64,000 nt of DNA from Planctomycetota bacterium (GTDB lineage: Bacteria; Planctomycetota; GCA-002687715), in assembly GCA_009691765.1 (NCBI GenBank), contig SIAO01000001.1, positions 124,001 to 188,000 on the forward strand, given 5' to 3'. The notes beneath the pieces were generated by a model. That model was not told the DNA's origin. It searched no databases and was given only the letters and a program-made list of their open reading frames with translations. The stretch's first letter is position 1. Each line of letters opens with the position of its first letter. Made by a program: the position numbers and the translations under genes. Shown here piece after piece: positions 60,027-64,000 of the stretch.

Positions 60027-60977
60027 ATGGGTGAGCACGCTGACGTACTGCCGCTGATTGACGTCCGCGGGATCCGTGTTGACTACGGCGATGGATTGCT
60101 GGCCCTCGACGGATTGGATTTGTGTCTTCCGCGCGGCTGCCATGGGCTGCTCGGAGTGAACGGTGCAGGGAAGAGCACATTGTTAAAGGTGCTGCTCGGG
60201 CTGCTGCGACCTCGCGCTGGCTCTGGCACCGTTTTGGGTGAACCCATCCATGGTGCAGGTGAGCGCTTGCGACTCCGCATTGGCTACATGCCGGAATCCG
60301 ATGCCCACCTTGGCGACCTTCCGGCGATCGAATCTGTCGCCATGCTGGGCGAGTTGTCAGGGCTAGGCGCTACCGAAGCCACCCGTCGTGCCCACGAGGT
60401 GCTGCATTACTGCGGCCTTGGAGAAGCGCGAATGCGCTCTGCGGACGGTTTCTCTGCGGGCATGCGGCAGCGTCTTAAGCTAGCAGGCGCGCTGGTGCAC
60501 GACCCTGAACTGTTGTTCCTTGATGAGCCTGCGAATGGGTTGGATCCTGCAGGCAGAGAGACCATGCTCGCCATGCTGCGAGAAGTCGCGGCGCGCGGCG
60601 TGTCCATTATTGTCTCAACGCACTTGCTTCCTGATGTGCATGAACTGTGCGACAGCGTTGTCATTGTGAGCAAGGGGCGAGTTGTGCGCAGCGGGCGCGT
60701 CGATGAACTCATTACCGGCCTCGCTGATCTGTGGCGCATTCAAATCGATGGAAGCGTTGATGCGTATGCCAAGGCGCTCGAAGCGGAAGGCCTAGAACCC
60801 CGACTGGACAACACGCGTGGCGTCGTAGCAGTTCAGTGCCAGCCACATTCTGGAACCACAGCGCTTTTCCGCGCAGCGGTGAACGCATCCGTTGGCATTC
60901 GAGAATTGTCGCCGGGTACCAAGTCGATCGAAGATGTCTTTTTCGAGAGCATCGAGGAACCTCATGGCCATTCATGA
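60027..60977 (+). CDS. ABC transporter ATP-binding protein (ABC-2 type)
   Basis: 316 aa. Walker A is LGVNGAGKSTLLKVLLG, the signature is DGFSAGMRQRLKLAGALVHD, Walker B is ELLFLDEPANGLDPAGRE, and the switch His is in STHLLPDVHELCD. A C-terminal ~90-residue regulatory domain (IQIDGSVDAYAKALEAEGLE) follows, as in ABC-2 exporters such as CcmA/NatA types. TATGAT ends 8 bases before the ATG at 60027, so the message could be nearly leaderless. It starts the four-gene transporter operon. Confidence 0.92.
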   Translation: MGEHADVLPLIDVRGIRVDYGDGLLALDGLDLCLPRGCHGLLGVNGAGKSTLLKVLLGLLRPRAGSGTVLGEPIHGAGERLRLRIGYMPESDAHLGDLPAIESVAMLGELSGLGATEATRRAHEVLHYCGLGEARMRSADGFSAGMRQRLKLAGALVHDPELLFLDEPANGLDPAGRETMLAMLREVAARGVSIIVSTHLLPDVHELCDSVVIVSKGRVVRSGRVDELITGLADLWRIQIDGSVDAYAKALEAEGLEPRLDNTRGVVAVQCQPHSGTTALFRAAVNASVGIRELSPGTKSIEDVFFESIEEPHGHS

Positions 60978-61890
60978 GCGCATCTACAAGCGCCTCGATC
61001 AGCACCCTACGAGGGCGGCAACATGGCCAGCACGAACCATAGGGCGTGTCTTGGGTCGACAAGCGATGCGGAGCTGGAAAACGCGCTTGTTGTTCTATGG
61101 GGCCTTCGCTCCAGGCTTGGTCTTCGGATTGATGGTCTACATCGTGACACGCAACGAGGATCGAATTCTCAGGTTAGCCAGGCAATTCTCACTCACAGAG
61201 ATCAGCACTTTCGAAAATGTTGATGCGGAGGTGTGGTACCGCTGCGGTTCAAACCTCGTGTTCATGCTGCTTGGGCATGTGCAAGTTTGGTTTGCGCTGC
61301 TGCTTACGGCGGTGTTGGGCGCTCCACTCGTAGCAGAAGATCTGCGTACTCAAGCTGGCGAGGTCTATTTGGCGCGGCCTTTAGCACCTAGGGACTACGT
61401 GATGGGCAAAGCCATCGTGATTGCACAGCGACTCTTTGTTGTGCTGGCAGCACCGGCCCTCTTTGTCCTTTTGATGGCCAACATGTTGATCCCAGCGAGT
61501 TTCGTCGCGTGTCTGTCGCTCTACTTCATCGTTGTGGTGTTTAGCGCTCTGGTTGCGGTTTCCAACGCAGTGCTCATGTTGGGCGTTTCCTCTCTGACAC
61601 GCAGTGCACGCTACGCCACAGCCATTTGGTTCTTGATCTACTTTGTCACATGGATCATCTCGGAAATCCTCGTGGCTGCGACCGACAATCATGTCTTCGA
61701 ACTCTGTTCTTGGCGCACGAATCAGCACATTGTGCTCTCCGAAATGCTTGAGCTCGAAGGCCTGCACGAAGCCATCATGGTGCTGCCGTCTATCGAACAC
61801 AGCCTCTGGCCGAGTCTGCTCATCATTGCAGTGACGGCGGGTCTCGCATGCTGGACAGTCTTGCGGCGCATGCAACCGAGGAAGGTTTGA
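60964..61890 (+). CDS. ABC-2 type transporter permease
   Basis: 308 aa from ATG at 60964, overlapping the upstream ATPase gene by 14 bases; an earlier in-frame ATG is inside that gene. About six membrane helices are visible, including LLFYGAFAPGLVFGLMVYIV near residue 45 and, later, LFVVLAAPALFVLLMANMLI and YFIVVVFSALVAVSNAVLML. An ABC-2 pattern, PLVAEDLRTQAGEVYLARPL, follows the second helix. The substrate is unknown. Two ATPases and two permeases in tandem suggest a heteromeric exporter or two related ones. Confidence 0.88.
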   Translation: MAIHERIYKRLDQHPTRAATWPARTIGRVLGRQAMRSWKTRLLFYGAFAPGLVFGLMVYIVTRNEDRILRLARQFSLTEISTFENVDAEVWYRCGSNLVFMLLGHVQVWFALLLTAVLGAPLVAEDLRTQAGEVYLARPLAPRDYVMGKAIVIAQRLFVVLAAPALFVLLMANMLIPASFVACLSLYFIVVVFSALVAVSNAVLMLGVSSLTRSARYATAIWFLIYFVTWIISEILVAATDNHVFELCSWRTNQHIVLSEMLELEGLHEAIMVLPSIEHSLWPSLLIIAVTAGLACWTVLRRMQPRKV

Positions 61891-61891
61891 T

Positions 61892-62815
61892 ATGGGGTCA
61901 GCGTTGATTGAATGCAACAAGTTAGCGCGTTGGTATGGCAGCGTGCCGGCGTTGACGGATGTGGACCTGTCCGTACCCGCGGGCATCACAGGATTGCTGG
62001 GCCCCAATGGGGCAGGGAAGAGCACTTTACTCCGGATCCTTACGGGGCAGATCAGTGCCAGTTCCGGAATCTGCCGCATACTTGGCCGCGACCCCATGCG
62101 TGATGCGAGTGTCTTCCGCGACTTGGGTTTTTGCTCTGAAGATGACGCTCTATTCGAGCGCATGACTGCGCGTGAAGTGCTCACATTCCTCGCGAGGCTC
62201 TCTGGTTTCGAGCGCCCAGCCGCCAAAGAACGAGTGCAGCAGGTTCTCGAAATCACGGGCATGATTGCTAACGCGGACCGCCTCACCACATCGTTTAGCA
62301 AGGGAATGCGCCAGCGTACGCGCATCGCTGCAGCATTGTTGCACCGGCCCATGCTCATTCTGTTGGACGAGCCCATGACGGGGCTGGATCCAGTTGGACG
62401 ACGCGACGTTTTGGAGCTTCTCCGCAAGCTGGCAGAGCAGGGAACCAGCGTGCTCTTTTCCAGCCACATTCTTCACGAGGTCGGCGCGGTGGCGGCTCAC
62501 ATTGTGGTGCTCAATCGAGGCATGGTGTTGGCTGAAGGGTCTTTGGCTGAGATCCGCGCAGACTTATCCGACCATCCGTTCACCTTGTCAATTCGGTGCT
62601 CGGATGCCCGCGCACTCATGCTGCGCTTGGGGGCCTTGGAATGCGTTACGGACTTTAAGATCCGCTCTCTAGAACACTTGGATGTTGGCGCGAGTTCAGC
62701 GGCAAAGCTATTGCACGCATTGCCCAGCATAGTGCTTGAGAGCGGCATCGGAGTTAGCGAAGTTTCGGCCCCTGGCGAAAGCGTGGAAGCGGTCTTCCAG
62801 AAACTGCTGCGATGA
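61892..62815 (+). CDS. second ABC transporter ATP-binding protein
   Basis: 307 aa. ATG at 61892 follows the permease stop by one base. Walker A is LGPNGAGKSTLLRILTG, the signature is TTSFSKGMRQRTRIAAALLH, Walker B is MLILLDEPMTGLDPVGRR and the switch His is in VLFSSHILHEVGAV. It is related to the first ATPase of the operon and carries a similar C-terminal extension. The last bases overlap the next gene (ATGA). The pair may bind their two permeases as a heterodimer. Confidence 0.93.
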   Translation: MGSALIECNKLARWYGSVPALTDVDLSVPAGITGLLGPNGAGKSTLLRILTGQISASSGICRILGRDPMRDASVFRDLGFCSEDDALFERMTAREVLTFLARLSGFERPAAKERVQQVLEITGMIANADRLTTSFSKGMRQRTRIAAALLHRPMLILLDEPMTGLDPVGRRDVLELLRKLAEQGTSVLFSSHILHEVGAVAAHIVVLNRGMVLAEGSLAEIRADLSDHPFTLSIRCSDARALMLRLGALECVTDFKIRSLEHLDVGASSAAKLLHALPSIVLESGIGVSEVSAPGESVEAVFQKLLR

Positions 62816-63597
62816 AATCACCCGTAGCACTCCTTGCGCTGTTTGGTCTTGGGCACATTCTCGGTGCGCGCAAGCTCCTCATCGCGGCACTCTTGGCGTT
62901 GCTCCCGGCAGCGCTGCTCGTCATCCTGCGTTGGCAAGAGCCATCAAGTACCGTCGCGGAATTTCTTCACACAGGACTCCCAAACCTCTGTCTCGCTGTG
63001 ACCTGCATGTTGGCGATGTTCCTTGGCTGCGGATGCGTGCGCGACCTGTTGGAAGAACGAACGTTGGGGTTGTTGCTCACGCGTCCCATTGCGCGTGGGT
63101 CTTTGGCGTTGGGCCTACTATTCTCCGCAATGCTGCTCACATGCGCTCTCGCCGCGTTTGCGCCATTGCTCGGATTCGGTGTTGCCATGTATGGGTTGCA
63201 ATTGGAGTATCAACAAGGAGAGCCTTCGGTGCTGCTCCTGTCATCTGTAATGGTTCTCTTGGCTATTGTCCACACCACCTTGTTTTCGCTCTTGGGCTTG
63301 CGTTTCCGAAAATCTACTGTGATCGGTGTGGTGTGGCTGTTTGTCGTTGAGGTTGGCCTTGGGTCAATTCCTGGGCCTGCGCGCATGCTCGCGCCGACAG
63401 CTCTCGCCGAGTGCCTCTTGAGCCCGAATTTCGCAACTCGAGCCAGTATCAGTGCAGAGTCGGGCGAATATCAGATTCCTCCGCTGCAAGCTCTGTGCAT
63501 TTTGGCGCTCATGGAGTTGGTGTTGATAGTTTTGCATCAGCGCCGCGCAGCAAGTATGGATTTCCTGTCCGCAGACGTCACGTCGGAAGCAGCTTGA
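62812..63597 (+). CDS. ABC-2-like transporter membrane protein
   Basis: 261 aa with six or so membrane helices, including LIAALLALLPAALLVILRW near residue 25, LCLAVTCMLAMFLGCGCV near 65 and LLFSAMLLTCALAAFAPLLG near 105. RDLLEERTLGLLLTRPIARG after the second helix is the ABC-2 coupling region also seen in the first permease (EDLRTQAGEVYLARPLAPRD). The remaining half is hydrophobic and less conserved. The gene overlaps the second ATPase by 4 bases, so this is its probable partner. Substrate unknown. Confidence 0.82.
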   Translation: MKSPVALLALFGLGHILGARKLLIAALLALLPAALLVILRWQEPSSTVAEFLHTGLPNLCLAVTCMLAMFLGCGCVRDLLEERTLGLLLTRPIARGSLALGLLFSAMLLTCALAAFAPLLGFGVAMYGLQLEYQQGEPSVLLLSSVMVLLAIVHTTLFSLLGLRFRKSTVIGVVWLFVVEVGLGSIPGPARMLAPTALAECLLSPNFATRASISAESGEYQIPPLQALCILALMELVLIVLHQRRAASMDFLSADVTSEAA

Positions 63598-63653
63598 GCT
63601 CAGCAGCGTAGTAATGCGCTACGCAGCGCCGCGTGCATGGGGGCATTCACCAA

Positions 63654-64000
63654 TCAGAGATCTGGCGCAGCGCCGCCGAGATTCAACAGCATGTCGAGCT
63701 CCCTAGGCGCACAGCGATGCACGTCAGCGCCGCGCAAGCGTGCTTCAAGGAATCCGTAACGACTTGCTTGGCGACCATCACGGACTGCCTGTGATAGCGC
63801 TGTACTCTGCCCGACGATGACCAGGAGCTGTTTCGCTCTCGTCATAGCTGTGTAGAGCAAGTTGCGACGCAACATGAGATGGTGCTCTTGGAAAAGAGCC
63901 AAGATGACCGCAGGATATTCACTGCCTTGCGACTTGTGCACAGTCATGGCGTACGCCGGCACGAGGTCGTCCAACGCCTGGCCTGAGAGCGCAACGCTAC
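63654..64000 (-). CDS. RecD2-like DNA helicase, 3' end only
   Basis: About 115 C-terminal residues; the rest lies beyond the right edge of the window. The segment has helicase motif V (LDDLVPAYAMTVHKSQGSEY, the SF1 'TVHKSQG' signature) and motif VI (MLRRNLLYTAMTRAKQLLVI), then SRYGFLEARLRG. This combination is typical of RecD2/RecD-TraA-type helicases, which unwind DNA 5' to 3'. Motif I and the N-terminal domain are not visible, so RecD2 against another SF1 helicase cannot be settled. It is convergent with the ABC operon. Confidence 0.85.
   Translation of the reverse strand, partial: SVALSGQALDDLVPAYAMTVHKSQGSEYPAVILALFQEHHLMLRRNLLYTAMTRAKQLLVIVGQSTALSQAVRDGRQASRYGFLEARLRGADVHRCAPRELDMLLNLGGAAPDL

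Noticed and set aside
61381-62469. 362-aa minus-strand frame
   Set aside because: Antisense to the ABC permease and ATPase genes.
63598-63653. Terminator between the ABC operon and the helicase gene
   Set aside because: GCGTAG...CTACGC forms a short hairpin but has no T tract on either strand.
1-64000. CRISPR array, insertion sequence, prophage or integron
   Set aside because: I saw no regularly spaced direct repeats, no transposase or integrase, and no terminal inverted repeats around a gene block.

Overview
The window is 64 kb of dense bacterial chromosome: short intergenic gaps, many 1-4 bp gene overlaps, no insertion sequence, prophage or CRISPR array. Gene content points to a Gram-negative-type, LPS/KDO-making, peptidoglycan-containing bacterium that makes menaquinone by the futalosine route (mqnC), uses adenosylcobalamin-dependent ribonucleotide reductase (nrdJ) and degrades leucine. 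A divergent RNase HII-like protein, secreted HEAT-repeat proteins, tandem YfhO-like membrane proteins and a DUF366 protein make Planctomycetota or a relative my best guess. This is inference from gene content only; no 16S rRNA gene is present.

Layout. 1-9.8 kb: kdsB-pyrG (minus strand), a LysM protein, a sigma-54 response regulator with a lipoprotein, anmK, a secreted HEAT-repeat protein with an embedded receiver-like domain, and tRNA-Thr(CGU). 9.9-30.1 kb: an RNase HII-like gene, then a large surface-polysaccharide locus. It has an eight-gene minus-strand operon (24005 down to 12178: flavoprotein, two methyltransferases, two YfhO-like proteins, GT2, nucleotidyltransferase, GT-C-like protein) diverging from a five-gene plus-strand operon (24235-30082: Wzm/Wzt exporter, methyltransferase fused to a degenerate GT2, GT2, GNAT). 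A second flavoprotein at 10870 faces the minus operon.

30.1-42.5 kb: mqnC and an unknown partner, an unusual ABC ATPase with a membrane partner, thioredoxin, a NrnA-like DHH phosphoesterase, leucyl aminopeptidase, an EboB/EboA-like pair, a lipoprotein, DUF366, an LPG-synthase-like membrane protein, a PfkB kinase and a small beta-propeller. 42.5-50.4 kb: ArfB, a DEAD-box helicase with motif II changed to DEFD, an NYN/LOTUS-type protein, and a leucine-degradation operon (carboxylase beta subunit, enoyl-CoA hydratase, biotin carboxylase, separate biotin carrier, HMG-CoA lyase).

50.4-57.2 kb: a cob(I)alamin adenosyltransferase convergent with that operon and divergent from nrdJ-dcd-ferredoxin-FKBP. 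The nrdJ leader carries a good promoter, an NrdR-box-like site and three strong hairpins. 57.2-64 kb: ygfZ and an iscA-like gene (Fe-S), a cysteine-dioxygenase-like cupin, an exported protein, a two-ATPase/two-permease ABC operon and the 3' end of a recD2-like helicase gene.

The observations most worth following are the receiver-like domain inside a secreted HEAT protein, the structured nrdJ leader next to its cofactor-making enzyme, the eboBA pair without the rest of the cluster, and the methyltransferase/degenerate-glycosyltransferase fusion. Nothing was searched against databases; family calls rest on motif recognition.
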